Notes: generated from the sequence alone by a model not told the origin. Shown: positions 25,242 through 34,455, numbered from the stretch's first letter. The stretch: 64,000 nt of DNA from CAYVTZ01 sp964454685 (GCA_964454685.1 CAYVTZ010000001.1:1-64000); one strand, 5' to 3'. Numbers and translations are program-made.

Positions 25242-26243
25242 ATGAAGAAGTTGCTTTTGATTTTTGGCGCATTCCTGCTATGCGCCGCGCTATACGGATG
25301 CGCCCCCTCCGCACAAAGCTTGGAGACCTTTGCAATGGACACCATCTGCACACAGCTTGTCTATGCGCCGGACAGGGATGTCCTTGTGCAAAACGAGCGC
25401 ATTCTGCAATCTCTGGAAAACGAACTTGCCAAAACGAGAGAGCAAAGCGAAATTTACGCGCTCAATCACGCGCAGGGCGATGATGTGCGCCTCTCCGACA
25501 GCACCGCCGGGCTTTTGACATACGCCAAATCCGCCGCGCAGACCACCGGCGGCGCATTCAACCCTACGCTGGGGCTGGTTATGGATGCGTGGGGCTTTTC
25601 CGCCACACCGCATGTTCCCGACCCTGCCGTTCTATCGGACCTGCTTGTGCAAAGCGACTATGAAGAGATTACGGTCAGTGGCCAAACTGCCAACATCGGC
25701 GCAACCAATCTGGATTTGGGCGGCATCGCAAAAGGATATGCACTGGATCGCATTGCGACCAATCTGGAAGATCAAAAGATTGAAAGCGCACTTATTTCGC
25801 TGGGAGGCTCCATCTATGCCAAAGGAAAAAAACCGGATGGCAGCGCCTATCTCATCGGCTTGCGCGATCCGGCAGGTACTGCAAACGATTATTTTGCAAC
25901 ACTTATGGTGGATGGTAATTTCATTTCCACTTCCGGCATTTACGAACGAGGCTTCACACAGGATGGAACATATTACCATCATATCATAGACCCGAAAACC
26001 GGATATCCTGTACAAAATAACCTTCTGTCCGTCAGCGTGGTGTGCGCATCCGGTATAGATTCAGACATCTATTCAACTGCGCTGTTTGTAATGGGCTTGA
26101 AGGATGGTCTGATCTTTGCCGAGGCCGCAGGTCTCGATGCTGTTTTCGTCACGAACGAAAAAAAGGTGTACACAACCGATCACTTTGCAAAGTCATTCGG
26201 GTTTACCATCACCAACGAGGCATACCGCCATGAAAACGCGTGA
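25242..26243 (+). CDS. apbE: FAD:protein FMN transferase (ApbE)
   Basis: A 333-residue extracytoplasmic lipoprotein: signal peptide with lipobox LYGC (Cys20 or so), then the ApbE fold. ApbE transfers FMN from FAD to a Thr in target proteins, for example RnfG/NqrC or secreted flavoproteins. Motifs seen are AMDT near residue 27, the flavin loop DLGGIAKGYALD near 160, YAKGKKPDGSAYLIGLRDP and the Mg2+ site SDIYSTALFVMGL near 275. The ATG at 25242 is favoured over an in-frame GTG at 25233 by GAGG spacing. It is followed in overlap by a NusG-II protein and a Gx transporter; no rnf gene is in the window. Confidence 0.95.
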   Translation: MKKLLLIFGAFLLCAALYGCAPSAQSLETFAMDTICTQLVYAPDRDVLVQNERILQSLENELAKTREQSEIYALNHAQGDDVRLSDSTAGLLTYAKSAAQTTGGAFNPTLGLVMDAWGFSATPHVPDPAVLSDLLVQSDYEEITVSGQTANIGATNLDLGGIAKGYALDRIATNLEDQKIESALISLGGSIYAKGKKPDGSAYLIGLRDPAGTANDYFATLMVDGNFISTSGIYERGFTQDGTYYHHIIDPKTGYPVQNNLLSVSVVCASGIDSDIYSTALFVMGLKDGLIFAEAAGLDAVFVTNEKKVYTTDHFAKSFGFTITNEAYRHENA

Positions 26244-26607
26244 TCTTCCCTTTTCCCGCAGCGATATTCTGTTCACCATAATACTAATCGCAGCCATCTT
26301 GCTGCTATGGTTGTTTACCTTGCAACGCGCCGATGGAGATTCTGTCGTTATACGGCATAATGGTGCGCAAATCACCACACTTCCACTGTCAGAGAATGCA
26401 CAGTATCCTGTTTCGGGCACCTATCAGGCGGTGATCGTCGTCCAAGACGGGGCGGTTTACATCACACAGTCCACCTGCCCCAACAAGCAATGCCAGCGCA
26501 TGGGGCACATCAGCCACAGCGGCGAGACTTTGGTCTGCGCGCCCAATGCGCTCAGTGTCACCATCACAGGCGGAGAGGAGCGTGAAATTGATGCGCTTGC
26601 CGGTTAG
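26230..26607 (+). CDS. NusG domain II-containing membrane-anchored protein
   Basis: A 125-residue protein with one N-terminal membrane helix (ILFTIILIAAILLLWLF) and an extracytoplasmic NusG-domain-II-like beta domain with two conserved Cys (STCPNKQCQRMGHI near residue 85 and LVCAPNALSVTI). Such proteins are typically encoded beside Rnf, ApbE and Gx/HepI genes in Firmicutes, and the function is not established. It overlaps the apbE end by 14 bases and the following gene by 17, so the operon is tightly packed. Confidence 0.85.
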   Translation: MKTRDLPFSRSDILFTIILIAAILLLWLFTLQRADGDSVVIRHNGAQITTLPLSENAQYPVSGTYQAVIVVQDGAVYITQSTCPNKQCQRMGHISHSGETLVCAPNALSVTITGGEEREIDALAG

Positions 26608-27124
26608 CCGCACACAAAAACTGATCGTCGCAGCGGTGCTGTGCGCGGTTGCACTCAGCCTTTCGTTGCTCGACCAAGCGGTATCTTCGCTCATTCCCGT
26701 CTTGCCCGGATTCAAAATCGGGCTTGCCAATATCGTCACGCTATTCGCGCTTTATGCAATGGGGCTGCCCTACGCCGCGCTGATTTGTCTCGCGCGCAGT
26801 CTGCTTACCGCCGTGTTTGGCGGCAATTTGACAATGCTGCTTTTCTCTTTGACGGGCGGGCTTGTCAGCATGTTTGCCATGTGGCTGTGCATGCGCCATC
26901 TTTCCGTGGTCAAATGCAGCGTGACCGGCGGTGTGGTGCACAATCTTTGCCAGTTGCTTGTCGCGCTGCTTGTCACCGGCACACCGCAAGTTGTCGTCTA
27001 TCTTCCCCCGCTTGCCATAAGCGGCGCTATCTGCGGCTTTTTTATGGGGGTCTTATGCACCTTGCTTCTGCGCCGTTTGCCACTTTTTCATCCGCAAAAA
27101 ACACCAAAGGAGCAAAAAACATGA
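26591..27124 (+). CDS. Gx transporter family membrane protein (HepI-like)
   Basis: A 177-residue membrane protein with five to six hydrophobic segments and the family stretch PGFKIGLANIVTLFALYAMG near residue 40. The family is annotated as Gx transporter or heptaprenyl-diphosphate-synthase component I, and may act in quinone or flavin-linked processes; the real activity is unclear. The ATG at 26591 follows GAGGAG at 10 bases. It overlaps the NusG-II gene and the next gene (ATGA), as part of one operon. Confidence 0.82.
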   Translation: MRLPVSRTQKLIVAAVLCAVALSLSLLDQAVSSLIPVLPGFKIGLANIVTLFALYAMGLPYAALICLARSLLTAVFGGNLTMLLFSLTGGLVSMFAMWLCMRHLSVVKCSVTGGVVHNLCQLLVALLVTGTPQVVVYLPPLAISGAICGFFMGVLCTLLLRRLPLFHPQKTPKEQKT

Positions 27125-27678
27125 AAGAAGCAATGCAGTTCTCCAGCAAAGAGGCCTTTCGCGCATGGCTGCAAAAAAACTGTCACTCTTGCGAGGGTGT
27201 TTGGTTGCTGTTTGGTAAATCGGACGGACCGGTCACGCTGACCGCACACGAAGCGTTGGAGGAAGCGCTCTGTTTCGGCTGGATCGACGGCAAAATGCAA
27301 CGCATCAACAACAGCTGTTATCGGAAATATTTTGCGCAGCGCCGCCCAAACAGTAAATGGTCGGAAAAGAACAAGACCCTTGTCGATCAGTTGCAGCAGC
27401 AAGGGCGCATGACTGATCACGGCAAGGCAAAAATTAAGGAAGCAAAAAGCAACGGCCAGTGGAACGCTCCGTCACAGACCGTAACGGACGATCAGATCGA
27501 GGCGCTCTCCCGCTTGCTGGAAGGGCATGAGCCCGCGTACACCAATTTTCAGTCTATGCCGCCCTCCGTCAGGAAAACCTACGCCCGCGCTTATTGGGAC
27601 GCCAAAACAGACGCCGGACGCGAAAAACGTTTTTCTTGGATGCTGGAACGGTTGAATCAGAATTTAAAACCAATGTGA
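27121..27678 (+). CDS. YdeI/OmpD-associated family protein
   Basis: A 185-residue cytosolic protein matching YdeI/OmpD-associated proteins: FSSKEAFRAWLQKN near residue 7, EALCFGWIDGKMQRIN near 50, FAQRRPNSKWSEKNK near 75, GRMTDHGKAKI near 100. Some family members protect against antimicrobial peptides or bacteriocins; the mechanism is not known. Translation is coupled to the Gx transporter (ATGA overlap), but its function does not obviously fit the ApbE cluster. Confidence 0.88.
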   Translation: MKEAMQFSSKEAFRAWLQKNCHSCEGVWLLFGKSDGPVTLTAHEALEEALCFGWIDGKMQRINNSCYRKYFAQRRPNSKWSEKNKTLVDQLQQQGRMTDHGKAKIKEAKSNGQWNAPSQTVTDDQIEALSRLLEGHEPAYTNFQSMPPSVRKTYARAYWDAKTDAGREKRFSWMLERLNQNLKPM

Positions 27679-27790
27679 TCGTTGTCCCGCCTTTGCTAAT
27701 CTGCAGTGGCAGCTCGGCATGTTCTGCGTAGGACGCTGGATAATGGACAGTTTTCCCTCTTGGATCATGGTTCCCAAACGGCGCACTCCC

Positions 27791-29500
27791 TCACATCCCT
27801 ACCGCCTGATACACCGTAAAGATAATGAAGTCCGCGCCGTTCACATCGCTCACCACAATCGTATCGACCGGCACCAACTGCTTTTTGTAATTCTGCTGTA
27901 AAAACGCATTCATCCCATTCTGTGTGCCGTCCGATGCAATAAAATACGCATTCTCCTGCGTTGCCAGCGCCTTGGCAAAGTCCGTTTCCATGCCCCATGC
28001 CGCCAGCCGCTGCGCATCCATGGGAGAGCGCACCAGCCAGCCTCCCGCAAAACCGTTATTGGAAAACGCAATATCCGTTTCCGCGGCATACGCGCCATAA
28101 TTTGACAATACGCCCGCACTGCAATAATATTTATTCTGCGCATTTGCGTCGCAATATGCGTTCACCGTCTCCCGCACATTTGCACGACTGCCAAAAAAAG
28201 CGCTCTCAATTCCAATCGCTCCCGCTGTTCTTTGCGATGAGCTCACCCCGGCCGCCACCAGCAGCACACAGCATGCCACGGCCGCAACGCGCAGGATTGC
28301 CCGCTCGATGCTGCCGCGTTCCTTGCGCCAAAAATCTCCCGTACACACCGTCCCGATGCTGATGGATGCCGACAGCAGCAGCACACTGACGGAAACCCGC
28401 TCCACCACTCTGCCCTGCATCAGCGTATAAGCAATCAGCGCAAATAGCATCCCGTGGCATATCGCAAACCAGGAAAGCCGCTTGAGGTCACGCACACATG
28501 CCAAAGCTCCCAGCGCAAACAGTAAAATGACAATACGCGTCAAACCGTCTAAAAAATTCCCATCAAAAAACATGCTTGTTATAGGCGCGGCAGGCGTATC
28601 CGGTAGCTCCTCGGTCAGCGCTTGCAGGCTTTGCGTGTTGATCATATCCCCGACTTCAGTGGTGTAGTCCATCAAACACAGATATTCAGCCTCTCCAATG
28701 CCCGCACGATCGTATGCGTACTTGTAAATCGCATAATCCGGCACACCCTTATAATCGTACAGTTGGGAGCGCGCCTTGCTGTATGCCCGATAGTCCTCAT
28801 ATCCACGGTAAAAAACCTTCTCCACAAGAAAAATGCCCGCACAGCCCACCGCCACCGCCAAAATCAGCGGCAGCATGCGCCGCAGATACGCTTTCTTCCC
28901 GCGTATGCAAAACACCACAAACGCCGCAAAAATACACGCCCCTGCCATCAGGAATATTTCAGCGCGCCAGCAAAAGCATAGTAACAAAAACGCCGTGATT
29001 ACCACCGTGTCCGCCACCGCCTGCCCCCGCGTCCGCTCCGTACGCATCGTTACAAACCACACTAGGGCGCAGACGCCGCACAGCGCCGCCGCAACGGTAA
29101 ACTGAAGCAAATATAGGTTTTTGTACACCAATACCAGCAAAAGTGCATAAACGACTCCATTAACGACCAGCATCATCCAGTTCTTTGCACATAGCAGCAA
29201 TCGGATCAAAACCGCACACAGCGCCGCCGCCATCGAAACACACAAAAAAACCGTATACCACGGTATCGTCGCAGTCAGGGTGTATAGCCCCGCAATCAAA
29301 GCACCCAACGCATATTGAATGAACACCAAATGCCCGTCCGGCATTCCCGAATACGCGCCCGATGCAATGTCCCGCATGAAGAGATCGTCATTAAACTGAA
29401 ACAGTTGCTGTCCATCCCGCAAAACCAAAAAGAAAAAAACCGCCTGAAACCCGATGGCAGCTAAAATCACAATCCATTTTGCGCGTTTTGATTCAAACAT
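27791..29500 (-). CDS. Polytopic membrane protein of unknown function
   Basis: A 569-residue protein with about ten to twelve hydrophobic segments from residue 8 to ~420 and an extracytoplasmic-looking polar C-terminal part (residues ~430-565, with repeated Asn, Gln and Tyr). The overall layout resembles GT-C glycosyltransferases or lipid-linked sugar transferases of envelope pathways, with an acidic FNDDLFMRDIASG after the first helix where such enzymes keep a catalytic Asp, but no family can be named. It shares orientation with the B-repeat protein and DegV and may be in one operon with them. Confidence 0.6.
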   Translation of the reverse strand: MFESKRAKWIVILAAIGFQAVFFFLVLRDGQQLFQFNDDLFMRDIASGAYSGMPDGHLVFIQYALGALIAGLYTLTATIPWYTVFLCVSMAAALCAVLIRLLLCAKNWMMLVVNGVVYALLLVLVYKNLYLLQFTVAAALCGVCALVWFVTMRTERTRGQAVADTVVITAFLLLCFCWRAEIFLMAGACIFAAFVVFCIRGKKAYLRRMLPLILAVAVGCAGIFLVEKVFYRGYEDYRAYSKARSQLYDYKGVPDYAIYKYAYDRAGIGEAEYLCLMDYTTEVGDMINTQSLQALTEELPDTPAAPITSMFFDGNFLDGLTRIVILLFALGALACVRDLKRLSWFAICHGMLFALIAYTLMQGRVVERVSVSVLLLSASISIGTVCTGDFWRKERGSIERAILRVAAVACCVLLVAAGVSSSQRTAGAIGIESAFFGSRANVRETVNAYCDANAQNKYYCSAGVLSNYGAYAAETDIAFSNNGFAGGWLVRSPMDAQRLAAWGMETDFAKALATQENAYFIASDGTQNGMNAFLQQNYKKQLVPVDTIVVSDVNGADFIIFTVYQAVGM

Positions 29501-29536
29501 TCTTAAAAACCCTTTGCATATCCTTTTTGTAATGCA

Positions 29537-30442
29537 CTATCGCCTGCGCCGCCTGCGTATGCGGCTAAGTCGGTGGTAAATCGCATAAATCAAGAAGACC
29601 GCCACCGCACAAATGCCCGCCACCGTCAAAATCGTTGCAATATTAATCCCGATCACCGTTTCAAATTTCGCAATCATCGTGGTATCCGAGTCCAAATTCA
29701 GGGAATACTTTTCATCCTTGCTCTGTGGCTCCCCTGAATTGCTGGAGGTAAACCACCCCACAAAACGATATTCCTCGTTGGGCACCGCCGTCAAATTCAC
29801 AATATTACCTGCCGGATATTGCCCACCGCCCGTCACAAAGCCACCCTCTTCCGGTTGCGCAAGCACGGTCATGGTCTTGTACGGTGCAAATTTGGCAATC
29901 ACCTCGGTTGGCTGCTCGATGGAAAAAGAATACACCGGCTCGCTGCTGAGCAGCTTGCCGGACGCCTCGCGGTCAAACCAACCGACAAAGGTATACCCTG
30001 TCGCAGGCAGCGCCTGCAACGTCACCTGCTCGGTCGGCTGATACATACCGTTGCCGCTTTGCAGTACGGTTCCTGCGGCATCCGGCTGAATGTATGCCAA
30101 AACGGTATACATCTTTTCAAACTTCGCCACAAAAGAAACGTTCTGTTCGGCGGTATACAAATACTCCGCGTCCGTACTTACGGGCGTGCTCAAGGCTGTT
30201 TTATTAAACCAACCCACAAAGGAATAATCCTGCGCCGGAACCGCTTGCAGCAAAGCCGATGTGCCGGCCGCGTATGTTCCCGCTCCCGTCACCTCACCCG
30301 TACCTTCCACATCCACGGATAGTTCCACGGTGTAGCCAACGGGCGCGCTGGTGGGTTCCTCCTCCGCACGCGCCATGCTGCCCATGCAAAGGATCAGCAT
30401 GATTGCGGCAACAAGTGCCGCAATCCTTCGTTTATCTCTCAT
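29537..30442 (-). CDS. Surface protein with three InlB-B-like repeats
   Basis: A 301-residue protein: signal peptide (cleavage near ARA-EE), three repeats of about 75 residues, each with the FVGWF core (YSFVGWFNKT, YTFVGWFDRE, YRFVGWFTSS) and a closing AKF motif, then a transmembrane helix (IATILTVAGICAVAVFLIYAI) and a cytosolic Arg cluster RRRRRR. The repeats match the divergent InlB B-repeat/Flg_new family, a surface module often used in ligand or wall contact. No sortase motif; it is held by the C-terminal helix. Start overlaps the degV stop (ATGA). Confidence 0.85.
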   Translation of the reverse strand: MRDKRRIAALVAAIMLILCMGSMARAEEEPTSAPVGYTVELSVDVEGTGEVTGAGTYAAGTSALLQAVPAQDYSFVGWFNKTALSTPVSTDAEYLYTAEQNVSFVAKFEKMYTVLAYIQPDAAGTVLQSGNGMYQPTEQVTLQALPATGYTFVGWFDREASGKLLSSEPVYSFSIEQPTEVIAKFAPYKTMTVLAQPEEGGFVTGGGQYPAGNIVNLTAVPNEEYRFVGWFTSSNSGEPQSKDEKYSLNLDSDTTMIAKFETVIGINIATILTVAGICAVAVFLIYAIYHRLSRIRRRRRR

Positions 30443-31329
30443 TTAAAATCAATATCCACACGTTTTTTCCCCACATAATGGATTGCGATTGTGCTGGGAC
30501 CTGAATGTGCGCCAATCACCGGGCCGATATAGTTGATGTGGACTTCCGCAATCTGCGGGAAGCGTTCTAAAATAATCTGCTTCACCCATTCCGCATCCTC
30601 CGGCGCATCACCGTGGCCTATATATACAATCGCCCCGTCCGGATTCTCAAAGTCGTTCTGCATCCGCTCAATCATGTCCATCAGTGATTTCTTGCGTCCG
30701 CGAATCTTTTCAATCGGGATGATCTTCCCTTCATTGTTAAATGCCAACACCGGTTTGATGTTGAGCATGGTTCCTAAAAATGCGCTCACGCGCGAGACAC
30801 GTCCGCCCCGCCGCAAATGCTCCAGACTGTCCACTGCAAACCAGTGGATGATCTTCCACTTCAATGCCTCAGCATACTTTGCTGTTTCCTCCAGGCTTGC
30901 GCCCGCCTTGGCGTAGTTGTCCACCATGTGTACAAACAGTCCGTAGCCGCGCGCCGCACTCAAAGAATCCACAATGATGACACTGCGCTCCGGAAAACGT
31001 TCCTTTAACATCGGCAGCGTCAGCAACGCATTGTTGTAAGATCCTGAAAGTCCGGAAGAAAACTCCAAATGTAAAATATCTTTACCCGCCTCTAAAATAG
31101 GTGTAAAAAACTCCAAATACCGATCCGTGTTCACCATAGATGTTGTGGGCATGGAGCCTGCGCGCATTTTTTCATAATAATCGTGCGTCGGGATAGAAAT
31201 TCCTTGGTCATCCAAATACTCTTTCCCATCCATGAAGAATGTATAGGGCAGCACTTTGATGCCCCGTTCATCCACTAGGCTAGTAGGCAGATCTGCAGTT
31301 GAGCTACACGTGATGACATATTTTTCCAT
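30439..31329 (-). CDS. DegV family protein (fatty-acid-binding type)
   Basis: A 296-residue cytosolic DegV-fold protein with TCSSTADLP near residue 7, FFMDGKEYLDD near 37, TTSMVN near 64, LSGSYNNA near 95, and the typical glycine-rich HSGPSTIA near the C-terminus. DegV proteins (FakB type) bind fatty acids for the FakA kinase; no fakA is in the window, so the partner would be elsewhere. Start at 31329 follows CAGGAGAAGG. Together with the B-repeat gene (overlap) it forms a minus-strand unit. Confidence 0.92.
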   Translation of the reverse strand: MEKYVITCSSTADLPTSLVDERGIKVLPYTFFMDGKEYLDDQGISIPTHDYYEKMRAGSMPTTSMVNTDRYLEFFTPILEAGKDILHLEFSSGLSGSYNNALLTLPMLKERFPERSVIIVDSLSAARGYGLFVHMVDNYAKAGASLEETAKYAEALKWKIIHWFAVDSLEHLRRGGRVSRVSAFLGTMLNIKPVLAFNNEGKIIPIEKIRGRKKSLMDMIERMQNDFENPDGAIVYIGHGDAPEDAEWVKQIILERFPQIAEVHINYIGPVIGAHSGPSTIAIHYVGKKRVDIDFK

Positions 31330-31519
31330 ATCCTTCTCCTGTCCGCATACACTGGGAATTGATGTATGCAAGAATCATTTGTATCAACTCCGTCGCAAAA
31401 AACAAATTGTTTGGTTCCGCCATGTGTGCCAAGCAGCACGTTCATGCTGTTTCGTCCCGTGTGCGCCCCAATAAAACCGTTTTTTGAGAATCTTATCCAA
31501 AGAAGTTGTACCAGCTGTA

Positions 31520-31549
31520 TTTTATCACAAAAACGCGTTCAAAAGCAAC
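31520..31549 (-). promoter_or_regulatory. Probable degV promoter
   Basis: Minus strand TTGCTT (31549-31544), 18 bases, TAAAAT (31525-31520) preceded by TGTGA. Leader of about 185 bases. Confidence 0.4.
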
Positions 31550-31609
31550 CCTTACAACAAAAACGCCAAAAATGCAAAATATATAATCGTAAAATTTCAT
31601 AAGTTACCG

Positions 31610-31639
31610 CTTGTCTTTTTTTCATATTTATATTAGAAT
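31610..31639 (+). promoter_or_regulatory. Probable promoter of the aspartate aminotransferase gene
   Basis: TTGTCT (31610-31615), 18 bases, TAGAAT (31634-31639). Leader of about 70 bases to the ATG at 31716. Confidence 0.4.
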
Positions 31640-31715
31640 ACAAATGAAATACTATTGTTTCGGCGCTTTGCACAGAGGCAACGCGGCCGTTTCACGCATG
31701 AAGGAGAAGAAAATA

Positions 31716-32912
31716 ATGCAACTTTCCAAAAAAGCACTTGCAATTTCGCCGTCCTTGACGCTCAAGGTCACGGCAATGGCAAAGGACATGAAGGCTAAGG
31801 GGCTGGATGTCGTCGGCTTCGGTGCCGGCGAGCCGGACTTTGATACCCCCGCGCACATCAAAGCGGCAGCGGTGGAAGCGCTGGATAAAGGCATGACCAA
31901 ATATACGCCGGAGGCGGGTACGCTGGATTTACGCAAGGCGGTCTGCGCGTCTTTAGAGCAAAAATATGGTGTGCACTATGAGCCCACGCAGGTTGTGGTC
32001 TCTAACGGCGCAAAGCACTCGCTGTTCAATACATGCCAGGCAATTTTAAACCCCGGCGACGAGGTCATCATTTTGGCGCCATACTGGCTCACTTATCCCG
32101 AGCTGGTCAAAATGGCGGATGGCGTTCCCGTCTACGTGCAAACATTGGAAAGCAACGGATTCGAGCCGAAGTTAGAGGATATCGAGGCGGCGGTTACTGC
32201 AAAAACCAAGGCAATCATCGTCAACAATCCTTCCAACCCCTGCGGCTGCATCTATTCCGAGGAAACGATGCGCGGTATCGCGCAAATCGCGCAGAAACAC
32301 GACTTCTTCATCATCTCGGACGAAATCTATGCCGATCTTGTCTATGGCGACCATGTGCACGTCAGTATGCCTGCACTCTCGGAGGATGCTTACCAACGCA
32401 CCATTCTGGTCAATGGTCTTTCCAAGACCTATTCCATGACAGGGTGGCGCATCGGTTACACCGCCAGTTCGCCGGAGCTTGCCAAGGTCATGAGCAGCTT
32501 CCAAAGCCATGCCACCTCCAACGCATGCAGCATCGCGCAGCACGCCGGTGTCGAGGCACTGCTCGGCTCTCAGGACGAAATCAACGCCATGCGCGATGAG
32601 TTTGATAAGCGCCGCCTGCGTATGGTAGAGCGCATCAACCAGATCGATGGTCTGCACTGCAACGCACCGGAAGGCGCGTTTTACGTGATGATGAACGTCT
32701 CCCGCCTGTTTGGCAGGAAAGTGGACGGCCGCGAGATCAAAGGCTCCTTGGACTTCACGGAATTACTGCTGGAAAAGCAGCTTACCGCTGTCATCCCGGG
32801 CGCAGCATTCGGCGCGGACGACTTCGTACGCCTTTCCTACGCCATTTCGATGGCAAACATCGAAAAAGGTCTGGATCGCATCGCCACGTTCGTCGCAGAT
32901 TTGGAAGCATAA
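31716..32912 (+). CDS. Aspartate/aromatic-type aminotransferase, class I
   Basis: A 398-residue PLP enzyme of fold type I. The ring-stacking and substrate segment GAGEPDFDTPAHIK is near residue 32, VVNNPSNPCGC near 170, ISDEIYADLVYG near 200, and the PLP lysine in NGLSKTYSMTGWRIGY near 238. It transfers amino groups, most often between aspartate and 2-oxoglutarate. ATG at 31716 follows AAGGAGAAG. It lies 130 bases before a Re-citrate-synthase-like gene; a hairpin between them may terminate or stabilise the transcript. The pair suggests a link between oxaloacetate/aspartate and 2-oxo acid synthesis. Confidence 0.93.
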   Translation: MQLSKKALAISPSLTLKVTAMAKDMKAKGLDVVGFGAGEPDFDTPAHIKAAAVEALDKGMTKYTPEAGTLDLRKAVCASLEQKYGVHYEPTQVVVSNGAKHSLFNTCQAILNPGDEVIILAPYWLTYPELVKMADGVPVYVQTLESNGFEPKLEDIEAAVTAKTKAIIVNNPSNPCGCIYSEETMRGIAQIAQKHDFFIISDEIYADLVYGDHVHVSMPALSEDAYQRTILVNGLSKTYSMTGWRIGYTASSPELAKVMSSFQSHATSNACSIAQHAGVEALLGSQDEINAMRDEFDKRRLRMVERINQIDGLHCNAPEGAFYVMMNVSRLFGRKVDGREIKGSLDFTELLLEKQLTAVIPGAAFGADDFVRLSYAISMANIEKGLDRIATFVADLEA

Positions 32913-32920
32913 AAAATACC

Positions 32921-32952
32921 GCTTGCGGTCAGCGTTTTGTGTGATCGCAAGC
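32921..32952 (+). terminator. Hairpin after the aminotransferase gene, possible weak terminator
   Basis: GCTTGCG (32921-32927) pairs with CGCAAGC (32946-32952) around an 18-base loop, followed by ATTTTCC. Short stem and weak T tract, so read-through to the next gene is likely. Confidence 0.4.
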
Positions 32953-33045
32953 ATTTTCCAATCGGTCTTTGCGTTCCGTAATTTAACCTGTGCCATCCGG
33001 TTACAGATTCAAGCGCACAGACCGTATCAAGCAAGAGGTATTACA

Positions 33046-34455
33046 ATGTCAAACAACCGTTACGAAAGAACACACCTGTTACAGGAAAACGACTACGATT
33101 ATGTCTTGCAGGATGTCGCGCAGCCCAACCTGTTTAAGCACATTTTTGATTACGATGAGGTGCCGAAAATCACCTTCAACCATCGCACGGTGCCCATGCA
33201 CTTTCCGGAAGAAATCTGGATCACCGACACCACCTTCCGAGATGGTCAGCAAGCGCGTACCCCCTTCTCCGTGCAGGAGGTGGTGGACTTATATAAGTTG
33301 CTGCACAAGCTGAGCGGCCCAAAAGGGGTCATTCGCCAGAGCGAATTTTTTGTGTATACCGAAAAGGATCGCAAGGCACTGGAAGAATGTATGGCGCTTG
33401 GTTATGGTTTTCCGGAAATTACAACATGGATTCGCGCCACAAAAGGCGATTTTGAGTTGGTCAAAAATCTTGGCATCAAGGAAACCGGTATTTTGGTCTC
33501 CTGCTCGGATTACCACATCTTCAACAAGATGAACCTGACTCGTGCACAGGCACTGGACAAATATCTTGGCGTGGTCAAGGACGCGCTTGCCATGGGCATT
33601 CGTCCGCGCTGCCACTTTGAGGACATTACCCGCGCAGATTTTTATGGCTTTGTCGTTCCTTTCGCGCGCGCATTGCACGATCTCAGCGAGGAAAGCGGCA
33701 TTCCCATCAAAATCCGCATGTGCGACACCTTAGGGTTGGGCGTGACCTATCCGGGCGCTTCCCTGCCGCGCAGTGTGCAGGGCATCGTGTATGGTTTGCG
33801 GTTCTATGCGCACTTCCCGTCCTATCTGCTGGAATGGCACGGGCATAACGATTTTTATAAGGTGGTATGCAACGCGTCTACCGCATGGTTGTATGGCGCA
33901 TCCTCCGTCAACTGCTCTATTTTGGGCATTGGGGAGCGCACAGGCAACTGCCCTATCGAGGCAATGGCGCTGGAATATGCACAGCTTAAAGGCACCGCCG
34001 ACGGTATGGATCTTTCCGCCATCACCGAAATCGCAGAGTATTTCGAGAAAAAGCTGCACTTTGAGATTGACCCCACCAAGCCCTTTGTGGGTCGGAATTT
34101 CAATTCCACCCGCGCGGGCATCCATGCGGATGGTCTGCTCAAAGACGAGCAGATTTACAACATCTTCAACACGGATAAGATTCTCGGACGTCCCGTCACG
34201 GTGGTCATCGGCGAACACAGCGGACTTGCAGGCATCGCTCACTGGATTAATGCACACTTTGGGCTGGAAGAGTCCAATCGTATCGACAAGAAAACAGAGC
34301 TTGTGCAAAAGCTCAAGGACGAGGTAGACCGCCAGTATGCGGAAGGCAGAACCACCTCTTTTGGCGATAACGAGCTGGAAAAAATCATCAAAGATATTGA
34401 CTACAAGGCCTATGCGGCATTCTGCCACCATGCAGATAGTCTCGAAAAGCTGTAA
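33046..34455 (+). CDS. HMGL-family synthase, probably Re-citrate synthase or isopropylmalate/homocitrate synthase-like
   Basis: A 469-residue protein of the DRE-TIM/HMGL family that adds acetyl-CoA to a 2-oxo acid. The catalytic metal motif TTFRDGQQARTPFS is near residue 65, the RCHFEDITRADFYGF stretch near 185 and the metal-binding EWHGHND near 265. The N-terminal extension and overall pattern resemble the Clostridial Re-citrate synthase group (homocitrate-synthase related) rather than canonical LeuA, and it lacks the long C-terminal regulatory domain of LeuA. Which acceptor it uses cannot be settled here; oxaloacetate would make it a citrate synthase. RBS AGAGGT before ATG at 33046. It may be co-transcribed with the aminotransferase. 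Confidence 0.75.
   Translation: MSNNRYERTHLLQENDYDYVLQDVAQPNLFKHIFDYDEVPKITFNHRTVPMHFPEEIWITDTTFRDGQQARTPFSVQEVVDLYKLLHKLSGPKGVIRQSEFFVYTEKDRKALEECMALGYGFPEITTWIRATKGDFELVKNLGIKETGILVSCSDYHIFNKMNLTRAQALDKYLGVVKDALAMGIRPRCHFEDITRADFYGFVVPFARALHDLSEESGIPIKIRMCDTLGLGVTYPGASLPRSVQGIVYGLRFYAHFPSYLLEWHGHNDFYKVVCNASTAWLYGASSVNCSILGIGERTGNCPIEAMALEYAQLKGTADGMDLSAITEIAEYFEKKLHFEIDPTKPFVGRNFNSTRAGIHADGLLKDEQIYNIFNTDKILGRPVTVVIGEHSGLAGIAHWINAHFGLEESNRIDKKTELVQKLKDEVDRQYAEGRTTSFGDNELEKIIKDIDYKAYAAFCHHADSLEKL

Larger units (their letters stand above)
31330..31715. other. 386-base divergent intergenic region (degV / aspartate aminotransferase)
   Basis: It holds two outward promoters (separate entries) and AT-rich leaders, about 185 bases on the degV side and 70 on the other. 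No ORF looks real and no strong hairpin was seen. Confidence 0.5.
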
